From the NCBI GenBank assembly GCA_013398275.1, contig VZSE01002700.1, positions 578,603-642,602 of the forward strand: 64,000 nt of DNA, written 5' to 3'. This document shows, one piece after another, positions 12,401-25,710 of the stretch. The translations under genes were made by a program, and so were the position numbers. Below the pieces are notes generated by a model. It did not search any database, was not told the origin of the DNA, and saw only the letters and a list, made by a program, of their open reading frames with translations. Each line of letters opens with the position of its first letter. The first letter of the stretch is position 1. Origin of the DNA: Promerops cafer. Lineage: Eukaryota; Chordata; Aves; Passeriformes; Nectariniidae.

Positions 12401-13793
12401 ATTATCTAGAAAACAGCCTTTCTCTGAAACTGTCTCTGACTTTACTGTTTTCTCATTCAGAAACTCAGTCAAATATGAGAACATAGCTCAAGCTGGCTCA
12501 TTTGTATCACTCACAAGGAAAAAACAAATTTGGTATTTGTTTTGGGTTTGTTGGATCATTTCTATTTAACATAACTATTTTGTTAAATAATTGAGTTCAT
12601 TCAATATACTTGTTGGGGAAAAAAAATCAACACTGCCCTGTCATTCCTCCTAAAAAAAATATCCAATCAAACAAAAATATGACCTCAAGCCAACAACAGG
12701 TTGATATATCTGGGAGAAAAGTGCAATAGAAAACCAGGATATGCATGCTTTAGAGTATGCATTCTGGTAAATCAGATGTTTGGTTAACCAAACACTGTTT
12801 GATAAACAAAAAAAAAAGCAGTGAAATCATCTCTAGTAAGCTTCTCACAATGTCATTGAAAAGAAAAAACCCCAACAACACAAAATAACCCCTCACACCA
12901 CTCATTCAGGCTACTATATACCTGGCAGCATACCTTGTGATATGCTAAGAAGGTGATATGCACGTATTATGAATCATTCAATCAAAATTTATAATGATTA
13001 ATTCTTGTAACTTTGCACTGCTAAAGATGGGTCTTGTCAGCCATAATGGGTAAAATGTGTTTCTGGGCCAGTTTTGACATAGCTGGAATTGAAACAGATT
13101 TCTTTTCTTGCATATTTGGTTACAGTCTCCTCACAGCTGTAAATAATAGAACAGGCAAGAGGCTGTCATTCTGCTAACTACTGCTGCTTTCTGTGACTGG
13201 ATAATGCCACATGAAGTAAAACACGGCTTGAAATACATTCTGCTGAAGTGAGGATTACCATGGTTTCCTTCATTGAAATCATTTTGCTCTGCAGGAAGTA
13301 AAGCCTTCCGACAGCTGTCTGTTTCTCAGGAGCTCATGGCCAAAGCCACTTTCTTGTTTCCAGTTTTTTGCTGAAAGTCATGCAACTTCGCAGAATAATA
13401 AGGCACAGAAGCACATGTCCCTTGACAACTCAGTGTTGTTGTAAACTGTGATTCCCTGGGGAAACCTCAAACACCTGCAACTGCAAATGTCTCCTCAGAA
13501 AGATGTGTATTATGACGAAATCACTCAGTTACAGGACAATCTGTCAAAGATGTATTGAAGATTTTTTATTTGTCTTAATCTTATATAACTTTTTGGCTGG
13601 CATTTTGGTCTCTAGATTTATCATGAAACTTCTGTAGTGTGAGATTTCTTAATTTTTGTGATTTGGTTTATATAACTATTCATTTCTTAGAGCCACTAAT
13701 GGAAGGGCACAGCTACCATTCTCTTAGGCACTGTTTCCTTACATTCCACAGACATACATTCTGCACTGAAGAAATTGTTCTTTCTATTTTTGC

Positions 13794-13814
13794 TTTTTTT
13801 TTTTTTTTTTTTTT
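13794..13814 (+). repeat. poly(T) tract
   Basis: A run of 21 T; simple sequence. Confidence 0.9.
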
Positions 13815-14300
13815 AAGCATGGAATAAAAGTCTGCAAAGAAGATGTAATTAGAATGCATAGGAAAACAAACAGAACAAAATAAAGACAGACTAATCCTGT
13901 TGCTCTTTTATAAACAGTTAATTAAAAAATTAGGATTGGTACAAAAGGAGAGGCTAGCCCAAATGCTTAAATACATCAGTCAAATGGCTTACTTGGGAGA
14001 AATAGAGAATCAAATTAAAAAACTTTATTGAAGGTTTCAAAATAAGCCATATTCCATTCATTTTTTGATCAAGAAAAAAAAGATTTTTCATTGCTGATTA
14101 AAGAATTTCGTGCGACATTTATAAAAGTCTTCTCATTTCATCAATGAAATTTCTTGGAAAAAACTTGTCAAACTAATTTGACAAGATATTTTAACTTATT
14201 ATGAGAGACTTGTTTGTATTTCCCTTTCTGACTATAAAATCTGTACTAGATATAATCTCCTAGAGAATGAAGTGCTAGCATATTCTTTTCTCCATGTGTT

Positions 14301-14340
14301 ACACACACACACAAACACAAGAACCCCACCCCCCCACACT
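14301..14340 (+). repeat. (AC)n and C-rich tract
   Basis: Short ACACAC repeat passing into CCCCACCCCCCCAC. Confidence 0.85.
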
Positions 14341-16328
14341 TAAATGAGTCTTCCAGAATTGACCAACTAAATATATCTCTACAGCTGTAAATTGCCACAT
14401 AGATTGTAAAGCAACACATTTCACTAGAAACCCCACTGATACCAAAATGGGAATTACAGTGCATTCGATTAATATTGTTTGAAAGGAAATGTTCTGACAA
14501 GCCATGACTTTGTTTTTTTTTAATTTTCTGGAATATAAAGAAAGCTGGTTTTATTTTTTTTCTATCATAAAAACTAAGAAGCAGTTTTAGACTATGCACA
14601 TTGTCAGATTTCTTACCTGTTTTTGTTTTTTTTCTAAATAACTGTGCTGACCTCCCTCATTAATGCATTACAATTGAGCTCTGTAACAGTTGTGTTAAAG
14701 TGAAAGTTCTCCAAAGAACCCTCTGGTACAACTCAATTGATTTTCAAGGAAAAGAAAGTCCTCTGAAGTATGTCTCTCCTTTAAAGCTTGAACTGAGACT
14801 AGGAAACATACACTGCCTACTAATCAACAATTTTTTTTGTTTGTTACCCAGGCTCCTCTTGCTACTGAAGATCCCTTTAGAAGAATCTAAGTAATGTTAA
14901 GGCAAGATTGCAAGAAATGCAATTATATAAGAATTTTGAGCAGTAAAATCATGCAAAAAGGACCAAAGCAAACATTACACATAAAAATGCATAATTATAT
15001 ACATATTAATCTATACTTTCAACAGCCTGATATTTTCCGTGAGTATGGATAATGTGCAGAAAAATACAGGATTTACCTGAAAGGTAGCACAAGCAAGGAG
15101 TTAATTTGAACACACTGGAGCTGATGATCACTCTCTGACCTGAAGGGAATAATCAGTTGCCTAGTGCATAAATATAATCAATCCACTGGCAAAGAAGAGT
15201 GGGATGAAAACCAATGCTGCCAAGGAAGTGACAAGCGGCAAGAAGAAGATGAAGTGGAGGGTATATTCTACATGGAGAGGAAATTATTCTTCTGGTACAT
15301 CAAACTGTTATATCAGTTTGATGAAAGTGCAGAGTAATTGATTTTAATGATACTGAGTGATTTAAAAGGAGGTTACATGCTTTGACTTAAAAGCTGCACA
15401 ACACTGCTACTTTTTAATTTTTCTGAGACTGGTTTGTATCCATTTATATTCCAATGAATTTTTCCACAACTTTGCATACAACAGTATCATGATCCTTACT
15501 AAGGAACATAGGGTGAACTGTGAAGGAGACTTTATAAAAGTAAAGTGTGCACTGTGACATTAATTAGGCAGGGTCAATTTCAAGAAACAGAACAATTTAT
15601 CAAAATTATTTTTCCCTTAATAACTGAGGGCATTATTATCAATATTATAAAAATATAGAGGGATTGGAGCTTCTGATTTTTAATTTGACAGATTTTCTTT
15701 TGTTTATGCATTTTCAGAAAGGGATAAATTTTAAGAGAGTGAAACATCTGAACTGGGCATGCAGGGACAGAATTATCTTTGTGATTGGACTTCACAAGAA
15801 ATAAATATTTGTCTGAGTTATCAGAACATTAAAAAATTACAAAAGAATTTTCAAACTCACTTGCTGTTAAGAATTCTCTTTTCTCAAAAAATACTAAATA
15901 TTAGTTTGACTTCTCTTACACAGTGCTGCCTTTTGTGTGAGAATCTTAAAATACTTTTCATTTGTATGATCTGATACCTTAACATTCGGAGTTAGACTTA
16001 CCTTAAAAGAAATGTTAAGAAGAAGGGGAAAATTGAATTCAAAGTCTATCTTTATAAATTAAGTCCAGAAGACAGTTCTGTTTCACACAACTTTTTATGA
16101 TAGATTTCTTCATTTTTTTAAAGATTACATAACCATTTCATGTGCCAATATCCTTGAAGCCTTAGGAACAGGCACCACTATTGATGTTGATGTTGTTATA
16201 CCACAAAATCATAGATCATTCAGAATGTAAAAATGGATCATTAAATTCAAACTAGGATGGATAAGGAAGGAGATAATTAAACTTTCTACATTTTAAAAAG
16301 CTCAAGGTGACTGGATGTGCCTATTCTA

Positions 16329-16360
16329 GTTTGTTTTTTGTTTGTTTGTTTGTTTTTTTG
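16329..16360 (+). repeat. (GTTT)n microsatellite
   Basis: Several GTTT units flanked by T-runs. Confidence 0.9.
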
Positions 16361-19349
16361 CAACAGGTTCTTTGAAATGGAGAAGTATGAAAAGCTTTTT
16401 TTTATTTCACCAGTAAAATAATCTAAATTGAGCAGAGTAATTCTGGTTTCAAAGCACATCTAAAATATCTGATAAAGGACTACTGCAGAAAAGCAGAAAT
16501 CCTAAACGGACCTCTGAGAGTGTCTATGAACATGGAGCACTTGGGCATGTACTTCCAGCTGAACACATGTTAATTCTCCAGTGGAAGAGGGCAGAAATTG
16601 ACTACACAGGGGTTCTTTACAGGCTTAACACCCAATTGAAAGGGATGTCTCCTCCCCCCACAAGTTTTTGAAAGCCACACAAATATATGAAATTTGAAAA
16701 TAACAGCTATTACTACTACAATATCTCGAGGAATGTATTGTGGGTTTACTAGGATGTGTTCAATCAACAATTATGGACCAGAAAGTCTTTAAGGAATCAA
16801 GAAGTTAAGACAAGAAATGAATAAAAAGGTAAGGAAAATTTGCCCTATTGCCAATTTGAACACTATGGGAAACCATTTAGTAGGGTTTTATTTAGCATTG
16901 ATAAAATTATATTGAGAAGCAAATTTTAAATAAAAATCATGAACCATAGAGATTTTAGTAATGTGAAACAGAGCAATATAACTGATAGCATATCTTCCCT
17001 TCTGCAAGCAAACTAGACCTCTTTGTAGCGTGAGTCACTTCGTTGTTACTGCACCAGTTTTGAACACAGCAAGATGTCTTAAAGGTCTAAAATTCTGTGA
17101 AAAAAAGAAAGGTAAAGAAAGTGTGAATTAAGTAAGAGGAAAAGAAGCTAAGAATACCTTTTTTCAGATACAGAAGGAACTATTTGAAATATTGGAATGA
17201 AACTGCTGCCCAAACCATTCAATACATAGTTGGGTCAGGATAAGGAATAAAACAAATGTTAGAAAATGAGCGCACACTGAATGAGATGATCTGATCTCAG
17301 ATCAGACATCAATGAAGAGTGGGATCAATCAACTTCCTGTGTTGCAATTAACCATAGTTACGTACTCTTAGTGTGCCAAATTCCTGTGAGAATTACAGTG
17401 GCATTCACTGAACTTTCATGGATATGAAATACAAATTATTCTGAGAAAAAGAATCATGACAGGCATCCTTTTTTTTGACTGAAACTGGATGTAGGGGACT
17501 GGAATTCTATGACAGTTCATATACAGTAAGAATAACATAAATTGTGAGTGATCTGAAAGGTACACGTTACCTTGGATTACTTAGTTTTTTTGTATTATCT
17601 TATTAGATTGCTGTGGATGGAAGGCTAAAAAACAGAGCATTTTAGAAAATAGAAAAATAACAACTTTTTTCCCTTTGGCTAAATGGCTGATCCAATAGAA
17701 GGAGAACCACAGAAATGTGTCTGATACACAGTTTTTAATAAAATAATTTTTGATGCCTGCAACTCAAATGTATTTTGAGACTGTTCTCTGTGACCAAATT
17801 ATCAGTCTTGGATCAGTTATGAAACATTGGTCAAGAAAGGTCAAAAATTACTACAGTTAAATTTGTCTTTGAAATAAAACTTTTTGCCTTTTCAAAAGTT
17901 CAGAAGTGAAAATGAGTCATTGAAAAGATTAATAGTTAGCGTTGGTATGTGTACTAGATTTTACTGGGTCTGAAACTGATACCAAATGGTTGGAATGAGT
18001 GTATTTCCTTGTATGTAGAAACTTATTGTAATTTTGTAAATCTTCCATTTTATGACATTTTTCAAAACAATCATTTTTTTTTAGGTGTAATTTCACAAGG
18101 AAACTAAGTCCATGAAGAACTCTTCACCTTTCCACTTTTATATTATATTGCAGGTAAGTATAAATAAATGTGTACACACAGATCTCAAACCTGAGTGTGA
18201 CTTTTAAGAACATAAATAGACATAAAATTCAATATAGTAATGTATGCAAGCCTCTTAAATAACACCAGAGACAAAAATCAAGACTAATTACACCAAAAGA
18301 AATACAAGACATAACAGAAAAAAATAATGCTAAATAATAGCAAGAATTCATATTTGATCCTTTAATTTGAATGTTAGTATTCCAATAGTTAATGCCTACT
18401 CCTACTTGGATAATCACTGGAAACATTTCTATTTTTATCTTTGTACTGTGATTAGTACAAGAGGATACTGACTATCTTAGAGCTTTTTAGTATTATGACC
18501 ATAAAAGTAAGCAATAACCATCAAAATGAAGAATTATATCCTGCCACCTTTACTCCTGCTGACTAATAGCTACAGTGAATTTTAATATTTTGAGACATAA
18601 GAGAAAAAAATCAGTGATTAGCCATATGCAATTCTTCACTGCCAAATTATCTCAGGATTAATTTCCTATTTTTTAAATATACTTTGTAATGGTTTGCTTG
18701 TAAAAAGCACTACATAAAACATAATTTTATTTATCATTAGACAGTGAGACCTTGACAGCACAGAAACACTTTAGAAAATGGAGATGAAACATTAGAATTG
18801 TAAAGCTAAAGCACATTATGCCATTCTGTGGATGCTGTCATTCAAGTCATGTTTCAACACAGATTGATCTCTTTAGAGGAAGCATTGAGTTACAGGAAAC
18901 TGAGACCACTTTATTTCTGAATGAGTATCCAAACAGGAGCAAAAATGCACTTATCTTCTCTACTTAAGCCAAATGGTCTTAATTTTTCAGAAAGTTTCCA
19001 TTTAGAGCCACCTTAAAGGATTTACAGAAAAGCTTTAAGAACTATTGTGAGCATCACAGAACTATGGAAAAGAGCTCAAGTGTTTGTTTGGGAGGGTTCT
19101 GGTGCGTTTTTTTGGTGTTTGTTTGTTTGTTTAGGAGGGGTGTTCTTATTTTTTTGTTTTTTTGGTTGGTTTATATTTAAAAATTTGCTTTAGAAATTGG
19201 AATGTCAGTTTGCAGTAATTCCAAACAGGATGTGAATATTATTTCATACTCTTAAAATTTATGGATAGGTTCATGGTTCATGATGTTACTAGGTAATTAA
19301 TATACAACTTTGTTGAGTTTCCCAGAAAATGTGTCCAACATTGGCACTT

Positions 19350-19829
19350 AATCACAGAATCTCAGAATCAAAGAACAGTCTGGGTTGGAAGGAGACTTCA
19401 AGGGTCATCTAGTCCAACCTTTTATGGAAAAAGCACTAGAAAAGATGGCCCAACACCCTCTCCAGCTGAATCTGTAAAGTGATCAAATGGAATGATCACT
19501 TCCCAGGGGAGATTATTCCAATGGCTAATTTATCTTTTAAAGAATTGTCCTCTTCTATCTTATCAGAATCTACCTGGGAGTAATTTGTACCCATTGTCCT
19601 TCATCTTTTCCATGTGTCTCCTTTTAAAAAAGGGAATCTTCTTCCCCTTTGCAGCCACTCTTTAAATGCTGGAAGATCATGACAACGTCTTACCTCAGCC
19701 TTCTTTTATCAGGGTGGAAAAAGCCCAGTTCCCTCAGCCTTTCTTATGCCAGGCTTCCAAGTCCTTAAATGGTCTTTGTGGCTCTTCTCTTATCCTTGCC
19801 AGCCTCCCCACATCTTTGTTTAGTACCAT
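19350..19829 (-). mobile_element. CR1 LINE 3' fragment (first of two)
   Basis: The + strand begins AATCACAGAATCTCAGAATC and continues GGGTTGGAAGGAGACTTCAA and TCATCTAGTCCAACC, the minus-strand CR1 3' end. The untranslated region then passes into the ORF2 3' end in antisense (for example CCAGGGGAGATTATTCCAATGG and TTGTACCCATTGTCCTTCATC). It ends where a second CR1 3' end begins at about 19836. Confidence 0.88.
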
Positions 19830-19835
19830 GGAACC

Positions 19836-20325
19836 ATGGAATCATAAAATGTTTTGTCTAGGAAGGGATCTTAAAGATATTTATTTCTACCTCCCCACAC
19901 TATGGTCTGGGACACGTTCCACTAGACCAGGTTGCACCACCGAACCTGGTGTTAAACCATTTCAAGGATGAAACATCCATTACTTCTCTGGCAACCTGTT
20001 CCAGTGCCTCATCACCCTCTCAGTAAAGGATTTCTCCCTAATGTTCAATGTACACCTACTGTTTTTCAGTTTAAAGCCATCCCTCCCTGGTCATTTCACT
20101 GCACATCCTTGTCAAAAGTTCTTCTCAGCTCTGTTGTACTTTAAGTTATTGGGAGGTTGCTAGAAGGTCTTCTGGACCCTTCTCTTCTCTAGGCTGAACA
20201 ACCCCAACTCTCTGAACGTGTCACACCCTAAACAGGTCTGTGTCCTTATATTGAGGATCCAAGAGCTGGATGCAGGAGTCCAGGCAGTTGTCTCACCAGA
20301 GAACTGCATTTTAGAGTCTTATTCC
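19836..20325 (-). mobile_element. CR1 LINE 3' fragment (second of two)
   Basis: A second CR1 tail on the same strand starts at GAATCATAAAATG and runs through GGAAGGGATCTTAAAGATA, CCACTAGACCAGGTTGC, GCAACCTGTTCCAGTGCCTC, CTCTAGGCTGAACAACCCC and CAAGAGCTGGATGCAGGAGTC. It is a different subfamily from its left neighbour, judged by the closer match to the CACTAGACCAGGTTGC type. It has no intact frame; the 101-codon + frame at 19666-19971 is antisense to both copies. Confidence 0.9.
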
Positions 20326-22598
20326 AGCTGAAACCCATGGTGAGTTTTGTTGGCAGATTCTATTATCATTTTAGATTTTCTGCAATGTGCAGGAGAAATA
20401 TGAATGGGACTGTAGATTGAGATATGACCTATGGGAGATTCAAATCCTTTAATAGAGACAGATAGAACAGATGAAATACACCAAAATGCTACAAATCCCC
20501 TTTATGCAGGCATTCAATCAAATTGAATCACATGTTCCAATTCAATGGTAAAATTAATAGACTGTTGTCTCAAACTATCTATATAGAAAATCAAAGCATG
20601 ATTTTATTTTCTGGTTTTTCATTACAGTTTCTTGCTTTATTGGGAAGTCATGAAAAAAATAGATTTCTTCTCTGTGGAGAACTTTATTTACCTTATGAAG
20701 TCTACTGTTTCTTTGGGCTTTGTTTCATGAATTAGCCTTTGACTTGGATTATGTCTCAGAGGTGAAATTAAGGAACACTAGAATTGACATCCCAAAGCCA
20801 TATGATACCCTGACCTGGATTAGGCTTGTGTATTTCCTTCTAGTGATTGAGAACATCCACTGTCTTGATGGCGAGCAAGTTTGGTACTAGGAATCACATA
20901 AGTATGGTGATTGAAGTGTGTATTGCAATTGACATATTTTGTTAAATATATTTGTGTTGTATTTTCACCATATTTTTTATCACTCCTCTGAATTCAAAAT
21001 CCTCTGTAATATCAATTATCTACAAATAAGTACACATGATATTCAATCTTGCACCCTTCAAGCATGGAGTATCTAAAAGAACCTGGTCAGAGGGTACTGA
21101 GCCAGGGCAGTGTGTCATTACACCCTGTGAATTATTGTTCTCATATCTCACCATAAAAGGTTATTTTCAACCCAACATACTACCCAAGTTTTGTGTTACC
21201 AGGGATGTTTTGTTCAGCAACTTCAGTTGACCTCAAAAAAGACTTTGCAAGCAGAATATAAAGAGCTTCAGTGTAGAAAATGATAATTAATTGTGTAATA
21301 TGTAAAGGATACTAGACAAAGTGTTCATATGACGCTCCCAGATCACAGAGTCTTTCCTGGCTAAACTTTTGTCAGGTTGTAAAGAAGATTGCCAGCCCCT
21401 GTTCCAGACTGCTTTGTTTCTGCATAGTCTTATACTTTTCTGTGCTGGCATTCTCCTTGAACCCCACAGAAACTAAAAATCCTGTCTGGACACTCCTACT
21501 TTTATCTGCAGTTTAGCCTTTCTCACTTGGTACAGTTCACCCTTCTAAACCTTTTCACCACTCATTTTCACAACTTCACAGTCTCCTCAGAAGTCTGACT
21601 CAAGGTGACGAGACAGTTCCATACCAGGGCTAAGGCCTTGGATGACAGGCAGATGATGCCCTGGGAATGGGAGGGGGCTAATGGAAATATTTACAGAGTG
21701 AGGGGTTCAAGATGCAGAAATTTCTAAAGCCAATTATGCTTTCTGCTGTCTGATTTGTTACTCTGATTTGTAACATTTACTGCATTTCATATTGTTTGAT
21801 TTCTTTGGCTACTAAGATTCTAAATGGGAAATTTGAGAAAAATACAGAATGTATCTCATATTTTCAGTCTCTGAAATACTACTGAAATGACAATTCTCAG
21901 TTAGTCAAATGTCACTTTTCACTTCCAGTGCAGCAAAAGCAATTCAAAGTATAGTACCAGCATCAGTGAGAATAGAAAGATGACCAATACTTTACAGTTT
22001 CCATAAAATCCTTGATTAATTTGTATAAACTGTTGTTTTTTTAAAAAGCTGGCAGGTTCTGTCTAAATCACAAGGGAAATATTGATCTTGCTTTCATGAT
22101 TTTATAGCTGAAGAAAAATTGTGACAAAGGAAGGGAAAAGTGAGGTGTTTGATCAAGTTTGCATCTTACTTAAATGGATTATCATTTAATGGTGAGAATT
22201 GAATTCACACAAAAATTAAATGAGAGAGCATTTTCTGTTTTCTTCCAGAGTGAGTGTCAATGAGTAAGTGAGTACCAATTATAATGCAATAATTTGTTAG
22301 GGTTTTTTATTACTTCTATTGGCAAATTAACTTAAATTTCCATTCTCTTGCAGATCAGGAATAGAGTGGGGGCAGAAAAGCTTTTTATGCTGGAAAATTT
22401 ATTATGAAATAGTGTATTAAGAATATACTTATATCAATTATATTTTTCTGTTTGGTTTTTTTTTTACATAAAATGGAATTGTTAGACAATTATTATCCAA
22501 ATAAGTAAAATTCATACTGTAAAATAAAATTTAACAATGTAGATGAACTCAAAATTTCCAAGTACACATCCTTAAAATTTCTAGTGTAGCTTTTGCAG
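20326..22598. other. unique AT-rich DNA
   Basis: No gene or mobile element recognised. The frames at 20523-20735 and 21036-21230 show no recognisable domain. Confidence 0.6.
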
Positions 22599-23204
22599 TG
22601 CTGTGGTTTAATCTCAGCCAGCAACTAAGCACCATACACCACTTATTTACTCTCATTCCCCATCCCCCATGGTGGGATGGGGAGGAGAATGGGAAAAAGA
22701 TAAAACACGTGGGTTAAGAACAGCTTAGCAATTGACATGAAGTCATCTACTACTACTGTAGTACCACTACAAAGTGCAAGTAAACAGTGACAAGAAAAAT
22801 AGAGAGAAATAAAACCCAAGGGAAAAAAACCAAACCAAAACCATGATACACTCTACAGTTACTCACCAGCCACTAATGCCAAGCCTGTCCCTGGCAGTGC
22901 TCAGCCTCTTCTGGCCAACTCCACCAGTTTATGAACTGAATGTGCCCTTCTATGGTATGGAATATCCCTTTGGCCAGTTTGACTGGGCTGTCCTGTCCCC
23001 ACTGGGTTCTTCTGCACCTACTCACTGGCAGAGCATGGGAAACTTAAAAGTCCTTGACTTGGGGTAAGCACAACTTAGCAAAAACTACATCAGTGTATAA
23101 TCAACATTATTTTCATCCTCAATCCAAAACACAGCACTGTTTGTACCAGCTAATAGAAAACTAACTCTATCCCAAGCTCTATCCGTCCAGTCAGAACCAG
23201 GACA
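22599..23204 (-). mobile_element. solo ERVL-like LTR, complete
   Basis: A 606-bp element bounded by TG (TGCTGTGGTTTAATCTCAGCC) and CA (AGAACCAGGACA) on the + strand. Flanking 5-bp sequences TGCAG and TACAG differ at one base, fitting an old 5-bp target-site duplication as expected for ERVL. Internal landmarks in order are the GGTGGGATGGGGAGGAGAATGGG block, ACGTGGGTTAAGAACAGCTTA (antisense polyadenylation region), GGTATGGAATATCCCTTTGGCC, and CATCAGTGTATAATCAACATT. The sense strand is minus. The 74-codon + frame at 22843-23067 is antisense to the LTR. No internal retroviral sequence flanks it, so it is a solo LTR left by recombination. Confidence 0.9.
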
Positions 23205-23787
23205 TACAGTTTCTGTGTTTTTAATCTAATAACTCCAAGAAAAAATCTTTAAAGAAACAATATATATGTAAAGCAATAATGTATATATCAATTTAGTTCC
23301 CATTATCTCTATTGATTTAGATAGAGACACATTTATAAATATTATTTATTATTCACATTTATTAATAACTTGGAAAGTCAGTCACATCTTGTGTGATGCA
23401 TAAAATTAAATGTCTACATATCTGTATTTTTTCCTCTCTGAAGTGAAACTTACCACAGTAAGCTGGTGCAGCTGGAATAATAAAAAATACAAGAGTCTGA
23501 GAGCTGGGAAAAAAAGATAATGGTTTGAATAAGCAAACTCTACAGCTTTTTAAATTTTTTTTCTCTTATGATCCAAGTAGTCTTCTGTATCTGGCTCTTC
23601 TCACAGTTAATGACTGTTTTGAGAACTAAAGTTTTCTAGTTCACTCACATAGGACCATCTTCCCTAGCTTCCATAGCATTTAGCCTGGATTATCCCTCTT
23701 TTTAAAGCACTACTTTTTTCCCTTCTGACAGGATTCACATAACAATTCTTTCTACTGATTCTGCTTGACAGATCTGAGAATCAGTAA

Positions 23788-23930
23788 TTAAAAAAAAAAA
23801 CCAACCCTAAAGACGGAAAAAAAAACTTAAATACAACAAAACAAAACCAAAACAAAACAACAAAAATAAACAACCCAAACCAACCAAAAAAAAAAAAATC
23901 CTTAAACCAAACCAAATAAGTTTTGCACCT
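23788..23930 (+). repeat. A/C-rich low-complexity region
   Basis: Runs of A interspersed with CC (AACAAAACC-like units); simple sequence. Confidence 0.85.
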
Positions 23931-25607
23931 TTGCATCCATTTTTCTTTGGAGACATAAAATTATCTGTTTTGACCATTTACTTAATCTGTAATATCTCCT
24001 TTCCAAAACATATTAATATCCAATTTAAGGTCTGTCAGATCTAATATATTTCACATTGAATGAGTAAGTCATCATTGATTTATTCTATTCTGGGAAAAAC
24101 CATTTAATTTGTTCAAAATACTTGATGTCACTTTGTTGCTTCAATTATGAACAGCCCACTAAGTGCGTCTGGATTTTTCTTTTTTTCTTACAGTAGTCAA
24201 TTCAAAGCTTGATTTTCTTGGATACTTTGGCAGTCTGAAATCACAGTCAAGGTAAGTCTATATTCTCATACATATTAATTGTATATTAATGTAGGGTTTC
24301 ACACACACAGCAGGATCTGAGTGGTTTTTATTCATCCTGCCCATTTTTCTCTGAATTTGCAGCACAGGTAAAAATGTCACGCAGGAGCCAAGCTCATTCT
24401 TTCTCTTTAGCCTTGAGCAAACTGCCAAACCAACCAACCAACAAACAGATCAATCCCCTATTTATCTACCTTTGTCACAGAAGCATGGGAAAGGTTTGAA
24501 ATTTTTTTTTCCTGATATGTTATTCTTTATACATTGTAACTTTTTTTTTTTTCCCCCCCCTTCAATATCATGATTTATTCTATTCCATTAAAATACAATC
24601 CTGGAGTTTTTTGTTCATATTGTTATTTTGATTTTTCTAAGCTTGAAACACTGCTATTTGGTTTATTGTGATTGACAAGCAGTCAGTTGCTCCCAGGTCA
24701 TTCGCATTGTTTTTAACTTCTCAGTCTATGAAAAAAAAGGGTGAAAAAGATATTTTCAGATAATATGCATCTGAAGATAAGGTCCAAAGATGAGGGTAAT
24801 TTCTTTTCAAAAATATTTTTAAGAAGAAAATTATTGTCTTTTAATTTCAATGTCAACAGATTGATGAATTGACAAATTATAACCACGTAGTAAGATTATT
24901 TTAAATGAAAGGCAGTTCTATAAGTGTATTGTGTTAGACTTTTTACACCTGTATTGCTTGAATCATTCAGCTTTTACTGTGTACTTGAGGAGAGAAGGCT
25001 AAACTATAGCAGCAAGATCAGTAAAAAGATATTTATTTCAAATAGCTGCTGATGAACCTTTCTGAATGGTTAGGTGGTCCCATAAAACAAAAGAAAAAAC
25101 TCCAAAATGAGATAAGATTGGGGTTTTTTATTTGTTAAGGAGGTCAGAATAAAATAGTAATCAAAATATTGCAAAATATTTTATTACATAATTAAACTGT
25201 ATTTTCAATGTACTGCAGGCTTCTCCTGTGGTAAAGGCTTTACCATTTTCAGACTGCAAAAAAATGATTTCATTTTGTGCAGAAATGCTCTTTTACACTG
25301 ATGTATTGTAAAACTGATAGAAGATGGTATTTAAATTATAGTCAGTTGCAAATTAGTGTATTCAGATATAAAATAATTTTCATTTAAGGAAAAGGTGCAT
25401 CTCTTAAATGTTAAGAAAGGCACTTAATGGCTTTGGGTACACATACCTTGTGCTGATGCTTTACAGAGTAATAGTCAACATTTGCTTGTTTTGTATTTCA
25501 GAAGGCAAGAAACTGGAAATATATCAAAACATTCGATTTTCTTCATAAAAGGACACCTGAAGTGATTCTTTCTTCCTGGGAGATTAAAGAGATAAAGTGT
25601 GAAGAAA

Positions 25608-25657
25608 AAATAAAATTAATAAAATTAATGATAATGATAATGATAGTGAAAAGGATA

Positions 25658-25710
<53 letters not shown>
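25608..25710 (+). repeat. (AAT)n and (GATAAT)n microsatellite
   Basis: Imperfect AATTAATAA and GATAATGATAAT units pass into about ten AAT trinucleotides. The minus frame at 25584-25769 is a Leu/Ser repeat artefact of this tract. Confidence 0.93.

Larger units (their letters stand above)
9426..19349. other. unique AT-rich DNA, no gene recognised
   Basis: Ten kilobases without a recognisable gene or transposon. It contains poly(T) at 13794-13814, an (AC)n plus C-rich tract at 14301-14340, and a (GTTT)n tract at 16329-16360. There is an 18-bp palindrome at 12777-12794 and a 10-bp stem hairpin at 15298-15323. A possible non-coding exon is flagged at 18085-18153, and a CNE-like segment at about 13110-13360. 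The longest frame (14246-14599, minus, 117 codons) crosses low-complexity sequence and is not called. Confidence 0.6.

Noticed and set aside
14246..14599. 117-codon minus frame
   Set aside because: Crosses (AC)n and poly(C) low complexity and T-rich DNA; no domain recognised.
16199..16260. CR1-like AAAATCATAGATCATTCAGAATG at 16.2 kb
   Set aside because: Only a short AT-rich resemblance; following bases do not clearly follow the CR1 3' order.
19666..19971. 101-codon + frame
   Set aside because: Antisense across two CR1 fragments.
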